Positions 8,703-19,329 are shown, numbered from the stretch's first letter. The stretch: 64,000 nt of DNA from Kappaphycus alvarezii (GCA_002205965.3 NADL03000645.1:806001-870000); one strand, 5' to 3'. Notes: a model not told the origin generated them from the letters alone. Program-made: numbers and translations.

Positions 8703-9356
8703 ATGGGGAAAGGTTTGGGTGTTTTACTTTTGGAAGATGTATACGATCTATCCGATAGTTTTTCAAACAACCACATATGGGGTGCTTTAATATTTGAAAC
8801 ATATGGTAAAGCAAAAGGTGAAACGGATAACGAAATCGTGAAACTCTTGATGGGGAGGGGTATTACGGCGCCTAGCGGTGTGGGCAGCAAGGCGGCGGAA
8901 GAACTGCAAGCCTTTGGGCCCAAGGGCACCGTATATGTCGATGCCTATTGGAATGAGCAGGATATCGTACGAACGGCAAACTTCCAAGCAGTGCGAATTT
9001 TTGGAACGTTCGGCGAGGGGTGCTGCGCCGGCTCCGGACATGAAGGAAGGGGAATTGGGGATGCCTTACTGATTAGGGATATAGGACGGCTGTTTTCCGA
9101 GACTACGGGGGCAGGTCTGTGTATTGGAGGGTCTGAAAAGGAGGAGAGTCAGGCGGGACCATCTGACAAGGCTGGTGTGAGGCCAGCAATAAAGCATGCT
9201 GCGTTGGGCGAAACCGTCGCCGCAGCGTGTCTTTACATAAGGACAGATCGCACCCGCCCGAAGATCTCCATGGCTCGCATGGCCACGTGCCCGGCCACGT
9301 CTGTCAGCACCGCGAACGCGTCCGGGTGCCACCCGCCAAGAGTGTATAATGGCTGA
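8703..9356 (+). CDS. Hypothetical 217-residue open frame in the Z-bounded element
   Basis: The ATG at 8703 lies in the left Z repeat; an in-frame ATG at 8676 lies outside it. The frame stays open to TGA at 9354 in GC-rich sequence. The first ~30 residues (GKGLGVLLLEDVYDLSD) are simply the translated Z repeat. Further on it has GRGITAPSGVGSKAAEELQ, LLIRDIGRLFSETTGAG and GGSEKEESQAG. The last two match a minus-strand frame at 17.7 kb (MMRNVRRLVTEIERAG and MGSEKEAESGG), so this part may once have been protein-coding. I recognise no domain. The open minus-strand shadow frames show that GC content alone could keep it open. Confidence 0.3.
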   Translation: MGKGLGVLLLEDVYDLSDSFSNNHIWGALIFETYGKAKGETDNEIVKLLMGRGITAPSGVGSKAAEELQAFGPKGTVYVDAYWNEQDIVRTANFQAVRIFGTFGEGCCAGSGHEGRGIGDALLIRDIGRLFSETTGAGLCIGGSEKEESQAGPSDKAGVRPAIKHAALGETVAAACLYIRTDRTRPKISMARMATCPATSVSTANASGCHPPRVYNG

Positions 9357-9870
9357 CTATGTGTTGTATTCAATTGTGTCTCTATTTGCATCGCTCTTCT
9401 TACTCGCATTAACAGTAACCTTCGGTTCAATGATTCGGAATACCTTTGATGACGTTGCACATACCCTCGTGTGCTCTAAGAAAGCGAGAGAAACATTAAA
9501 GCTCTCTTGATTCTTGTATGCGAACTCATCAGCAGGCTGTATATCTAGCTTCTCTGGCCTTCCCGGCGCTCGTTGCTTTTCTTTTTTGATTTTAAAAAGC
9601 GAACCCGAGCTTGACGACAGAGATGGTTGCCTCAGACAAGTATTAGTCCAAATCATGGAACGGTACGTCACAGGCGAAACGCTCGGTGGAAGCGGTCAGT
9701 CTGGGACAAGGAGATATCTGCGGACGATTCAGGATAGTAAGTAGAGCGGGCAAAAGAAAAGAAACAAAATAAAAATGGAGGACAGGCAACTGCGGATTCG
9801 GTTTAATGGGGTTGGATCTTAGGAGAGGTCGAATATATCCTCCAAGAGTGAAACACTTTAACCTTTCCCC
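8705..9870. mobile_element. Candidate 1.17-kb element bounded by inverted Z repeats
   Basis: Left end GGGGAAAGGTTTGGGTGTTT...TTGGAAGATGTATACGATC (8705-8750) is the inverse of the right end GTCGAATATATCCTCCAAGA...AACCTTTCCCC (9828-9870). A second, inverted Z sub-type copy sits at 8778-8800, just inside the left end. The interior is clearly more GC-rich than the flanks and holds an open frame (8703-9356). No target duplication is evident (left flank GATAATAT, right flank TTTTGCTG). Confidence 0.45.
9826..9870 (+). repeat. Z repeat copy
   Basis: AGGTCGAATATATCCTCCAA, GAGTGAAACAC and AACCTTTCCCC, close to the best copy at 621-668. It forms the right end of the candidate 8705-9870 element. Confidence 0.65.
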
Positions 9871-9959
9871 TTTTGCTGTGAATGGCGCGAGAGTTATAAG
9901 CCCTATGATTTTTATTCAAACTTTATGGCAGAAATACAACACAAATACCGGAGCGTGTC

Positions 9960-10355
9960 TGTCGATATGTTTTCGATCCATCTTGACCAAACGACAAATA
10001 GGCTGTCCCTTTTTGACTCCTAGTCTCCTGCCACAAGCAGTCGATACTCCAATGTGGAACTCAGCTGTAGTTTGATATATCGTGAGAGTTTATTGATAGT
10101 GTTTCGGTGCCCGACGTCCAGGATAAGGCCTCTTGGAGACTGTGGTTTACCTGGCACAGATAGGACTAGATTTAGGGACGGCGTCAACCAGTTCAACCAG
10201 TTAGGCTTACTTAAGCTTCGTAATCAGCCCTTCTTTGCAGGAAACGAAAAAGACAACGATTAACAAAGACAAACTCACAGCAAAGACTGTATTCACCTAT
10301 CCCCGGGGAGCTCGCAATCCTAGGACTTCGCCTAGTGCGACCGTTTGTCGCAACA
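9960..10355 (+). repeat. Copia-2 5' LTR
   Basis: 396 bp, begins TGTCGATATG and ends GTCGCAACA. The following bases, CTGATCAGTCTCGAC, hold the primer site, but I cannot assign a tRNA. There is no trace of the half initiator-tRNA site seen in copia-1 and copia-3. Confidence 0.9.
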
Positions 10356-10410
10356 CTGATCAGTCTCGACACATCGGCGCACAGGTCAGCAAGCGTCAAC
10401 CATTGCTGAA

Positions 10411-11690
10411 TTGGAACATGTTCCTCTTACCGACCGTTTTGCCCAAGGTTTGACGTCCGAGTCCAATCTTGCCGAAAAGAAGGATTTTTCAACGTACTTT
10501 CTGGATCTTTACCGTTCGAAGGATTGGAGCGAATCATCTCTATCCGGGTACTTTGTAGAAGATTTCCGTTTGGTTTCTTCTGAAGATATTGCCTCCCTTG
10601 ATTCCGAGCTCCGAAGGGATTTACGTGATCTTCTTCGTTCCAGTGAAGTTTACGTGCCCAAAGGTCGCAATGTATTGATTGCAACTGCACTGAACAGTAT
10701 TGTTCAGAACGACATTCCGTGGCCAGAGGATGAACCAAATCGCCCTACACCTCCCGTTCTAAATCATCGAACCTAAGTTGGTCTTCTAAAGCTGGAACCG
10801 CCAGTGCATCGCTGAACAAGATAGCACGAACCGAGCCAGAAGGAGCCGACCCTCACGCTCGTCAAACCGATAAAGACAGGAATTCGACAGCTACCGACTC
10901 GAATATGCCGGGAATGCAGATGCGCGGGCAGTCCGTATCACAAAATAGGCGCGGCAATCCCCCAAAACTTTTCAAGGCATACAGTAGAAACTCAGATCGC
11001 TACAGTGGTAACACAATCGACAACTTTGACCGGAAATTTTCCGTGTTCAACGAAAGGTGTGAATAGTCTGACTTGTATGATGACGACAGACGCAAAGAAT
11101 TCTCGATCATGCTCTGTGGTGCCGCTAGCCAATTATAATTTGACCATTGCAAAGGAAAAGGTATGACACTGGATGAACTTGCAGATGCTATCAGGGGTAG
11201 ATTTCATACGGCCGAACGGACTCGTGCATTGTTGCGTGAGTGGGAACAGCTTTCTATCCAAGATTAAATGCAAGGAACACCGGGAAGAGCGCGACAGGGA
11301 GTCTTGAATTGCTACTTGAGAGACTTGCCGACATTCAAGTGTCTCTGCCACCAGCCTATCGAAACGACACGACTATGATGAAAAAGCTGCTGAATTCTGC
11401 AAACTAGGTGGATGCTGGTCGACTAGCATACCAGAAACCCGCTGGAACTCTACATGGAATCATCGTGGACTTACACGCATCTGTGGCCACTGTTCAATTG
11501 GATTCTTCCGAACCAGACAGCAATATCGTCGATAGGCACTACTACCAAAATGGAAACAGCACGCACCGAGGGAGGAAGGGAAAGCTTTTTTTGTTTGTAA
11601 ACGTCCCGGATGCTGGTCAACTAATCACAAGACATCAAAGAGACTTGCCGCTCTCAAGCGGAATAAGGCTGTCCGCCAGTTTATTACCGA
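10411..11690 (+). pseudogene. gag: Copia-2 Gag, broken
   Basis: The first frame (10411-10776) begins MEHVPLTDRFAQG and encodes a helical N-terminal part with DLLRSSEVYVPKGRN. Later pieces in shifted frames read TLDELADAIRGRF (11163), LLERLADIQVSLPPAY (11309), and LAYQKPAGTLHGIIVDL (11424), the usual capsid end of fungal copia Gag. A zinc-knuckle-like FVCKRPGCWSTNH (CX4CX4H) follows at 11590. A TAG interrupts at 11405. Several single-base shifts separate the pieces. In an intact element this forms the particle shell and binds RNA. Confidence 0.75.
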
Positions 11691-12150
11691 TTTAGGAGAT
11701 GAGGAAAATTCCAGCAAGGAAGATGAGGAGGAAGTTGTGGGAGAAGTGGAGGATGTGGTGGCCCACATGATTAGCATTGACAAAGCAGCAGATTTTCACC
11801 GTGAAAAACAGGAACAAGGTACCAGATCGTTCATGTAAACTATTCGCGATGACGATAATGTTGCTGCATTTGCAGCCCAATTGCGGGAGTCTGCAACCTC
11901 GCATGCTTTCACCGGAACCATTTATAAACCTCAACACTACAGGATAGAAGTTTTCTACGGAGTCATGATTGACAATATCGCGGCAAAAGGCAGCACACCA
12001 GGGAGCAGCCAGTAACATTCATATTGTTGACATGTCGGACAGGATCCAAGCGCAGATGTTACCCGCTCAGCAAATTGTGCATTCGGTATTGGTACCATTA
12101 GATCCAGAGGCACGGCTAGGATAGATTTTCCGGCGGGGAGCCTCATTTTG
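11690..12150 (+). pseudogene. pol: Copia-2 protease region, active site altered
   Basis: An acidic spacer (DLGDEENSSKEDEEE) leads to FYGVMIDNIAAKGST near 11950. Family members have D-T/S-G-A at this place, so the catalytic Asp remains but the following Thr-Gly has become Asn-Ile, which should abolish proteolysis. Stops occur at 11836-11838 (TAA) and 12013-12015. The part after about 12040, CAFGIGTIRSRGTARIDFP, leads into the integrase frame. Confidence 0.65.
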
Positions 12151-13152
12151 TCCTTTAACATCCACGTCGTGGACGCTGACTTGCCTATCCCACTCCGCAT
12201 TGATGACATGGACAAAATGAGCCTCCACTACATCAACCTGACAGACAAATTGAAACAACCCGCCTCAGGACAGGAAACTGCCGTCACTAGGCACTTCAGA
12301 CAACCATTCCTACAATGTACTCCACTCCTTCAGTGCTTTTTTCCAGAGACTGAACCCCGCTGGCTCCATCGACGCTTCGGACACCCTAGTACCGACAAAT
12401 TGCACAATCTGCTAAAGCGAGCAGATGTGAAGCACATCGATAGCAAGACACGAATCCTCCTAGAAGGGATAGTACGTAAATGTAGAGCGTGCCAGATTCA
12501 CGCCCAGAAACCACGCCGTTTCAAGTTCACGTTGAGGGCCGACAAATACTTCAACCACACTATTTATGTAGACATCTTTTATATTGATGGAAAACCTGTC
12601 TTACATGTGGTAGACGAATCGACCAACTATGAAGCCGCTCAGTGGCTTACCAAGGTGTCTATTGAATCACTAAGGCGCGCACTCCGTCTGTGCTGGATAG
12701 ATGCGTACTTGGGTCCATCAGACGTCATCGACCACGACGGTGGGAAGAACTTCATGGCCAAAGCGTTCAAGGAAAACGCAGATCTCATCCACGTTGACAC
12801 GAAGCAGATTCCAGTTGAGTCTCCTAATTCAATGAAAATCGTCGAGCGCTTCCATGAACCAATAAGAAAAGCCTACAAAATTATCAAGAACGAGGCTCCA
12901 AACCTGGACAAAGAAGCTTCATTACAGTCTGCAGCGAAATCGATTAATGATTCTGTCGGACCTGACGGACTTGTACCTTCGCTTTTAGTCTACGGCATTA
13001 CCCCGTATCGGCGTTCCCAACGAGCCACCCACACCATACATGTACCAACGTGCCGCTGCCCTCCGCAAGGCAACAGAACAGATGTCGAAATACTTTGCCA
13101 ACAGTCAAGTCCGAGCTGCGCTTCGGGCAAGGAACTGCCCAGATACATCTAA
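12148..13152 (+). CDS. pol: Copia-2 integrase (open, all catalytic residues present)
   Basis: An open frame of 334 codons that is part of a polyprotein, so no own start is expected. After the protease tail (FNIHVVDADLPIPLRIDDMD) comes the HHCC zinc domain: LHRRFGH near residue 73 and CRACQ near residue 113. The DDE core shows Asp in YVDIFYIDG, Asp in VIDHDGGKNF, and Glu in MKIVERFHEP. I count exactly 35 residues between the last two, the classical D-35-E spacing. The end of the frame (after ATPYRRSQRATH-like residues near 13,010) runs out of frame; the natural continuation is MYQRAAALRKATEQMSKYF in the frame at 13040-13300. Role: insertion of element cDNA. Confidence 0.85.
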   Translation: MSFNIHVVDADLPIPLRIDDMDKMSLHYINLTDKLKQPASGQETAVTRHFRQPFLQCTPLLQCFFPETEPRWLHRRFGHPSTDKLHNLLKRADVKHIDSKTRILLEGIVRKCRACQIHAQKPRRFKFTLRADKYFNHTIYVDIFYIDGKPVLHVVDESTNYEAAQWLTKVSIESLRRALRLCWIDAYLGPSDVIDHDGGKNFMAKAFKENADLIHVDTKQIPVESPNSMKIVERFHEPIRKAYKIIKNEAPNLDKEASLQSAAKSINDSVGPDGLVPSLLVYGITPYRRSQRATHTIHVPTCRCPPQGNRTDVEILCQQSSPSCASGKELPRYI

Positions 13153-14035
13153 CATCCATTCCGCTCCAATTGGATCCCTCGTTCTGCTCTATCGCCAGAA
13201 AGCCAACAAATGGAAGGGTCCCTTCTCACTTCTTCAGATGGACGGGGAGATATTCACTATAACCCTGCCACATGGCCCAAATTTCGCAGCAGAGTTGTGA
13301 AACGATATTTCACGGACGACTCCCCTGGGGAGGATGCAAATACAACTGCTCAATCTATACATGTTGGGACCACCAGGACGCCAATTGCTTCAGTCTCTGC
13401 TCATACCAGCTCTCTAACAGACCTTACCTACACCGATGGCGCAGATGAATCCGACTCGATAGAGGCATTAGCAAAGAACATACCCCAATCCACGGATCAT
13501 GCGAAGTACGCTGCCTCTAGAGAAAAGGAAATGAACGGACTGTTTGAGAGAGGATTTTTCACGCCAGTAGATATATCAAAAGCAAATGGGCACAGAATCG
13601 AGGGCAGTCGGTTTGTTGATTTCGTAAAGAATGAAGGACTTCCTACAGCATTCGAGAAGTCTCGTCTCATCGTGCAGGGCTACATGGATGGAGACCACGG
13701 ACTCCTGACGCATGCTCAAACCGTGCAACGAGCATCACAGCGCATGCTTCTTTCCATTTGCGCGATGGACCGTTCGTTTACCCTCTTTACTCGAGACATA
13801 TCACAAGCGTATGTACAGTCTGAGACACTTGTCAGCCGCCCCATCCTCATCCGCCCATCTACCCCTCTCCAGTTCCCAAATGATACTCTTTTGCGCGTCG
13901 ACCATCCCTTGTACGGGCTCCCCGAGGCAGGAATTCACTAGTTTAGAACCCACCACAAACATTATGTGTTGCAACTCAAAATGGAACCATCAACTCATGA
14001 CAGCTGTTTTCTCTTCATCCCAGGGAGTATGAAAA
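13040..14035 (+). pseudogene. pol: Copia-2 integrase tail and reverse transcriptase, broken
   Basis: Frame 13040-13300 carries the integrase C-terminal part (GSLVLLYRQKANKWKGPF). Frame 13210-13941 then opens RT with AAREKEMNGLFERGFFTPVD-like residues, SRLIVQGYMDGDH, and the first catalytic Asp in TRDISQAYVQSE, followed by HPLYGLPEAG. Beyond TAG at 13939 the RT continues in shifted frames. The YVDD box appears only as the degraded QTDDT near 14085. The RT is therefore unlikely to be active. Confidence 0.8.
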
Positions 14036-15099
14036 AACTATCATCCGGTGTAGATAGGCCGAGGGGTTTTACATGTCCTCAAACAGACGACACTGCAAGC
14101 GGGAGTAATAAGGCGTTATTGATTTGAAGGCAGCCAAGTCGACGAAGTTCGACTGTAAGCCTGCACAGAGCCTCAGTAAAAATGGAAAACTCCGGTTCAA
14201 CGGTGTGGTGATATCACTAAGAGACGGCTCTTATTCCCTTATACAGCAAGACAATATCAACGGATATACATTATTGGATGAGAATGAGCCACAAAAGCGG
14301 AGCTATGTTGAGCAATGAGCGCGCGGGGCTTACGTTGAAGCCGTCTGCCGCCCTGATCTCTCCTTTGGTTTCTCCGTTGCATCACAGGCGCAGGATCCAG
14401 ACATCTCTGCCACTAAGTTTCTGAATCGTCATATTCGCAAGTGTATAGAAGACCCGTCACTTGGAATTAAGTTCGCTCGATTGGATATTAACGCAGTCAA
14501 GGTGTCTGTTTTTGTGGACGCAGGATTTGCTAAGAATCAAGATCTATCCTGCCAATTGGGTTTCATCATGGTTCTTTTGGATTGTACTGGTTCTGCTGAT
14601 GTCAAACATTACGGAAGTTTAGAGGCCAAGAGAATTTCCAGGAGTGTTTTGGCAGCCGAGTTGTTGGCAATGATGCAAGGATTCGATTCCACCTCAACAA
14701 TCCGACTGAAGATGAACAGGCTGATGAAGAAACGCGTTCCATTTGAGTTGTACACTGACTCGCGTTGTTTGTATGAAAGTCTTGTTTCAATCAATTCTAC
14801 CACAGAGAAACGACTGCTCATTGATCTTGGTATTCTCCGCCAACGTTACGAGCGAAGGGAGGTTACTGAGTTATTTCGAGTCCCAAGCGACCAGAATCCA
14901 GCAGATGAATTCACAAAAGAACGGCCGACTCCAGCTCTTAACTCGCTTCCTCGAAGTAACAAGATAAATTTAGCACTATGCCTGGGTAGAGCGCCCGACT
15001 ACACCACCGTGATGGGCTCAAGATTGAAAGTCTCTCGATTTTGCAAAGCGCGCGAGTTTCGATATGTTTTCAATCCATCTAGACCAAACGACAAATAGG
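14036..15099 (+). pseudogene. pol: Copia-2 RT end and RNase H (RNase H frame open)
   Basis: Frame 14124-14318 covers the RT thumb (KFDCKPAQSLSKNGKL, FNGVVISLRDGSY). After a TGA at 14316 the reading resumes with GAYVEAVCRPDLSFGFSVASQ. Frame 14481-15098 (205 codons) is RNase H: Asp in VFVDAGFAKN, Glu in LAAELLAM, Asp in LYTDSRCLYE and Asp in NPADEFTKERP. All four carboxylates are kept. It ends about 40 bases inside the 3' LTR (TAG 15097-15099). Confidence 0.85.
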
Positions 15100-15452
15100 C
15101 TGTCCCTTTTTGACTCCTAGTCTCCTGCCACAAGCAGTCGATACTCCAATGTGGAACTCAGCTGTAGTTTGATATATCGTGAGAGTTTATTGATAGTGTT
15201 TCGGTGCCCGACGTCCAGGATAAGGCCTCTTGGAGACTGTGGTTTACCTGGCACAGATAGGACTAGATTTAGGGACGGCGTCAACCAGTTCAACCAGTTA
15301 GGCTTACTTAAGCTTCGTAATCAGCCCCTCTTTGCAGGAAACGAAAAAGACAACGATTAACAAAGATAAACTCACAACAAAGACTGTATTCACCTATTCC
15401 CGGGGAGCTCGCAATCCTAGGACTTCGCGTAGCTCGACCGCTTGTCGCAACA
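15057..15452 (+). repeat. Copia-2 3' LTR
   Basis: 396 bp. It begins TTTCGATATG where the 5' copy has TGTCGATATG, so the terminal TG is mutated. It ends GTCGCAACA and is followed by GTGTC. The pol frame overlaps its first 43 bases. Confidence 0.9.
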
Positions 15453-15457
15453 GTGTC

Positions 15458-17540
15458 CACCGACCAGAAAATAGCTGGTAGCCCAGTCAACAAGCATCCA
15501 TCGTTGGAGTGACTATCAACGAGGCGTTTTTTGAAAGAAATTCGCATCATTCCTAGAATATTAGCATTTCTTACGGCTGTTGTACTACTCGAAACGACTT
15601 AAACGCAAGTAATTCAATGCGTGCGTTACTTCGGGGGATAACGGCTCCATGTTCGTGATAAATCTCTAGAGTATGATATTTTCATAGCCACTTATTCAAA
15701 GACGAAGGTGTTGCGAGCGGAAAGGGAGCTACCGAAGTATGCTTGTGGTAACGAGAAGAGGTGAACAAGGTCAGGGGGGGGTGAAGGTGGAGGAAGGGCT
15801 AGAGGCTGCAAGAGAGTATAGAAGGGTCAGGGTCTACCACGAATGCTCAGAAAATACTGTTGAAGAACTTATTTTTAGGGGGAAACTTGTCTTCGAGCGT
15901 CTAAAATACTTGAATCTGCACTTGAAGTTGTCTTCCAACTTGACTGACTTCTCCAAGTGGAAGCACTTTACTCAAATTATATGGACTTCTTGGCTAATCC
16001 AAAAGTCTCAAACAAACATACTAGATACCATAAAATGAACTAAAACGAATCATGTGGTTTTTAAAGACTATTAATGAGATAATGACATGATAAATATCTA
16101 TATGAACTCCTTGTAATCACTATCTTCGTGTTCATAACCATACAACTCTTGAAAAAATCTATGCTCCCATATAATCCAGAAATATTCCTTCGAGCGGTTC
16201 GCAGCTTCCTGTGGCCTCTTCTGAAATGTCAATACCACTAAGGATATCCGTACACACTTCCATGACAAGTACTACCTGGGTTTTCTTCCGTATTTTCCTT
16301 TTCGCATCAAATTTCGGAACTTTGGGTGCAATTCTATCACTTTTACCTTCATCCCAGCGAATAATTCTTCCCTTGATTAGTCCTCCACTGATCGATCTTA
16401 CACTCTATCCCCGCCGTTATTCTTCTTCTTTTAGTTCTCATAAACTAGCTTAGGGGGTAAAAATTCCTCAAAGAAGTCGCCGTTTTTCTCCTCGACCTCC
16501 TTAGATTCATTCTCACTTACCTATTTCGTCTCTTCTTCCGTAAAATAATAACGGACGAAATAGATAGTCTTTTCCTTTGCCCGCTGTCGGAGGTACTCAT
16601 CGACATCAGTTGGCCCGTAGGCGGCGAGTTGGAGGTCATTGATGGGAAGAGGAGAACTTTTTTTGGAAAAAAGGGAAGAGGGGCGAGGTGATATATATTT
16701 ATGGAAAAGATGTGAGTGGGGCTGGAGATGTTGATGAAATTGATGACAGGATTATGGTTTGTTTCTGCCGAGTTGAGAATGAAGTTTGCTCTGCACGGAA
16801 TGGGTCTAAATGATCCCAGAATCCACAGGTTTTCATGCGTAATGGCTGATAGAATAAGCGGAAATTGGATTTTCAGTTGCGCATTAGCAATAGACATACT
16901 GATGGAAGCGGATTTTGTGGTAAATTTATTGGTAGAAACGTTAATATTCCTGGTTGTATAGGCAAAACAAGTGGAGACGATTTTGTCTTACTCAATGGTC
17001 AGGAAGGAGGAGGGAAGAGAGTAGATACTTTTGGTATCAAATGAAGGGAAAAAGGGAGGACAAATCGAAGTGATTTCGTAAGGTCAGAGAAAAGAACGGA
17101 AAGTAAAAAAACAAAACGGGAGACTGTTTCTGCACGGAAAAGATTTATTCAGGATTAGGAACATCTCCATTTTCCCACCGGCGCCGCGGAGTAACCGCTA
17201 AGCTCGGGTATCTTCAACTCGTTATTTCAGGGACCCCGGTAACGGAGTAAGTTTCAGTCGAAGATATTCACAAAATAACTTACCATACGGGACAATGACA
17301 TGAACTAGCACAGAGAGCTAGAACATGGATGCAATCGGTGGAGTTGTTATACGAGGTTCTGTTGTTGTTCATTTCAACATCGCCTCCCGCCTTGTCGTGG
17401 GCAGAATGGCGCCTTTCTATAATGTGTTACTCTAAAAGCAGACTGATTTGTGCTTGTCAGAAGTACCGAACAGAGAGAGAATCAATCAAATAATTCGGTG
17501 CGAAGAGCAGCATAACACGAAACAAATTTGGTGGAGTAAA
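15458..17540. other. No recognisable gene
   Basis: AT-rich with short frames only. The longest (minus 16517-16897, 126 residues, with a hydrophobic opening IQFPLILSAITHENLW) has no motif I know. A small GC-rich patch lies at 17170-17220 (CACCGGCGCCGCGGAG). Confidence 0.5.
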
Positions 17541-17562
17541 TCTTTTGAGGGAGGATAATATT

Positions 17563-17938
17563 GAGTGCTTTAATGTTTGAAAGATATGTCCAGATATAGC
17601 CCGGAATATTCTAGAGTGAAACCACTTTTACCTTTCAATGTTCACTTAATTCCGGCTCAAGGCATCTGAGGGACTGATTTACAAGAAAGGCTGGTATTAC
17701 ATTAGCCCGGTGACACGGTTCCGCCTGACTCTGCCTCTTTTTCAGACCCCATTATATACGGACCTGCCCTTTCAATCTCGGTAACCAGCCTTCTTACATT
17801 TCGCATCATTAAGGCACACGAATTTCTCCCCTGAAGTATTGATAAAGGGCTCGGTTGGCGACCGATCCGGTTTGAAGGCGTATGGCCAGCAACAGGCGAA
17901 TAGCCTACTTGGCGATCAATTCTTTCTGAAGGTGGCAA
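17563..17938 (-). pseudogene. Inverted fragment related to the 8705-9870 element
   Basis: A pair of Z-related stretches (minus-oriented 17563-17593, plus-oriented 17610-17640) is followed on the minus strand by a frame (17702-17938) reading LMMRNVRRLVTEIERAG and GSEKEAESGGT. This aligns with LLIRDIGRLFSETTGAG and GSEKEESQAGP of the 8703-9356 frame. At DNA level, GGGTCTGAAAAAGAGGCAGA (reverse complement, about 17727-17748) matches GGGTCTGAAAAGGAGGAGAG at 9128-9147. It appears to be a diverged, truncated copy of the same element. Confidence 0.45.
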
Positions 17939-18305
17939 GTAATAAGATACGAGTCAAAATATGGCGGGCCTTGTAACTTACTGTAGTTGCAGTTCAAAAA
18001 GAGAAGACACATTCTCGAGAAGCGATGAAGAGCTTAGAGACTGACTAAAGGTACGGTGCACCAGGGGACGTGTCTGTCACTATCGGAGATTGACGGCCCT
18101 TGTGACTGATCAGGTACGCCAGAGAGGCTGATTAATTAATTCGGTAGGTCGATTTTTTTTGTCAATCGTAACTACCGGTCTCCGCACACCAGAGGTAGTG
18201 AGTGCCGGTACTTATGTCATCGTATTCAGGTCAATAGCAGCAGTAATATAGTGAGAAATAGCCTAGATGCACTAATAATTGGATCTTTTTCTAAGGTTTA
18301 AAAAA

Positions 18306-18381
18306 AAGTACCGAAATTAGTACAGAAATACACTGATTATTTGAACAAATATCAAAATTTCAAATAAAGTACCGAAATTAG
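18306..18381. repeat. 15-bp direct repeat 61 bp apart
   Basis: AAGTACCGAAATTAG occurs at 18306-18320 and 18367-18381, each followed by a similar (T/A)ACAGAAAT or AACTGAAAT. Confidence 0.6.
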
Positions 18382-18434
18382 AACTGAAATTAAAAACCTA
18401 AAATCAAACATTTTCAGCGAAAATAGCCAGCAGA

Positions 18435-18840
18435 TCAGAGGCGATAGGGCGAAAAAATAGAACCTTGAATTTGAAAAGGGAGTCCAGAACTAGGAATATG
18501 AAATTGACGACCATCACTGGGGCCCAATGTCATTGGTAGGACGGGCTCCTCTGCTGACCAAGACAGCCAGTGACATCCGCCGGCGGCTGACGGCAAGGCT
18601 GCTAAGAAGAGGGCAACCAGCAAGGCCAGCGAGAATACATGAAAGCCATCAACAGGCAAGCCGTGAAGAAAGAGCAATATCGACCCAAACTGCTGACTAG
18701 CCCCAGCAAGGCCATAGAAGCACTGCTCGCTCAACAAAGCCAGCGCAGCAGATGATACAGCAAGGCCTGTAGTCTGATAATTAGCCGCCAAGGTAGATAC
18801 TCGTTCAGCACGCCGGCTGTACACCAGCAACAGCTCTTAT
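18435..18840. other. GC-rich island of unknown origin
   Basis: Sharply more GC-rich than either side. The minus frame (131 residues) contains runs of Ala and Leu; the plus strand gives short Ala/Lys-rich pieces such as PPAADGKAAKKRATSKASEN, interrupted by stops. It could be the end of a retroelement lying before the possible LTR at 18848, but no domain is visible. Confidence 0.3.
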
Positions 18841-18847
18841 TACTCAG

Positions 18848-19326
18848 CTGTCAAGTGTCCCGCCCAACAACCAACTGCGCATTCTCCACCCATAATTTAT
18901 AGGGATTCAACCTCACGCAGTGTTGTGGTAAAGAAACTGTGGACAGAATTGCAAGGCACGTGTGCACAATTTTGGCCACTAAAGTGCTGTTTGACTACAG
19001 TACGGGCCATGGCACGGAGGGAAACCAGCGCTTTCATTAATGTAGTGCTCACTTTTTAATCAAAATATTTTATTCAAGTACTGTTTTAGGGTTTTTCAAA
19101 AATTGTTGGAGTCTATATAAACCTCGGCCGTGGAGTGTTCGGGCCTCGACCACCCCAACCAGACCGAAAAAGACAGTTCAACCAGCGATTACCTGGTGTG
19201 CGCCTAAAACCCCACACACGCTATATTAAAAAAGTTTGTCTGTGCTGCGAGTTCTTCCAATCCAACAGCAAGTCAAAATTTCTATTAGATTTGCCTTTAT
19301 GTCCAACTGCAAGCGGGGTATAACAT
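18848..19326 (+). repeat. Possible solo or orphan LTR
   Basis: Begins TGTCAAGTGTCCCGCC and ends GGGGTATAACA. It has a good TATA box in GTCTATATAAACCTCGG (19112-19128) with a GC-rich leader after it, as in gypsy LTRs. I found no second copy in the window and no matching flanking duplication (AGC before, TTCTG after), so this remains a guess. Basic Gag-like residues (GRPKGRKRVNFGDVGQTS, about 19550-19610) follow. Confidence 0.3.
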
Positions 19327-19329
19327 TCT

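Larger units (their letters stand above)
9960..15452 (+). mobile_element. Copia-2: full-length Ty1/copia LTR retrotransposon with partly intact pol
   Basis: A 5,493-bp element with 396-bp LTRs (9960-10355 and 15057-15452) and a 5-bp target duplication GTGTC at 9955-9959 and 15453-15457. By eye the LTRs differ at about 11 sites (about 97% alike). Domain order is Gag, protease, integrase, RT, RNase H. Integrase and RNase H frames are long and keep their catalytic residues, whereas Gag, protease and the RT palm are broken. The sequence style (Gag knuckle FVCKRPGCWSTNH, integrase RWLHRRFGHPS, RNase H VPSDQNPADEFTK) matches copia elements I associate with filamentous fungi. Confidence 0.95.

Noticed and set aside
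8605-9041. Minus-strand open frames of 69-97 codons
   Set aside because: They are shadows in GC-rich DNA of the plus-strand frame, which is the one sharing similarity with the 17.7-kb copy.
5537-9870. One large element spanning all inverted Z copies from 5.5 to 9.9 kb
   Set aside because: Z copies occur in between in mixed orientations, and smaller inverted pairs (5537/6272 and 8705/9870) are a simpler reading.
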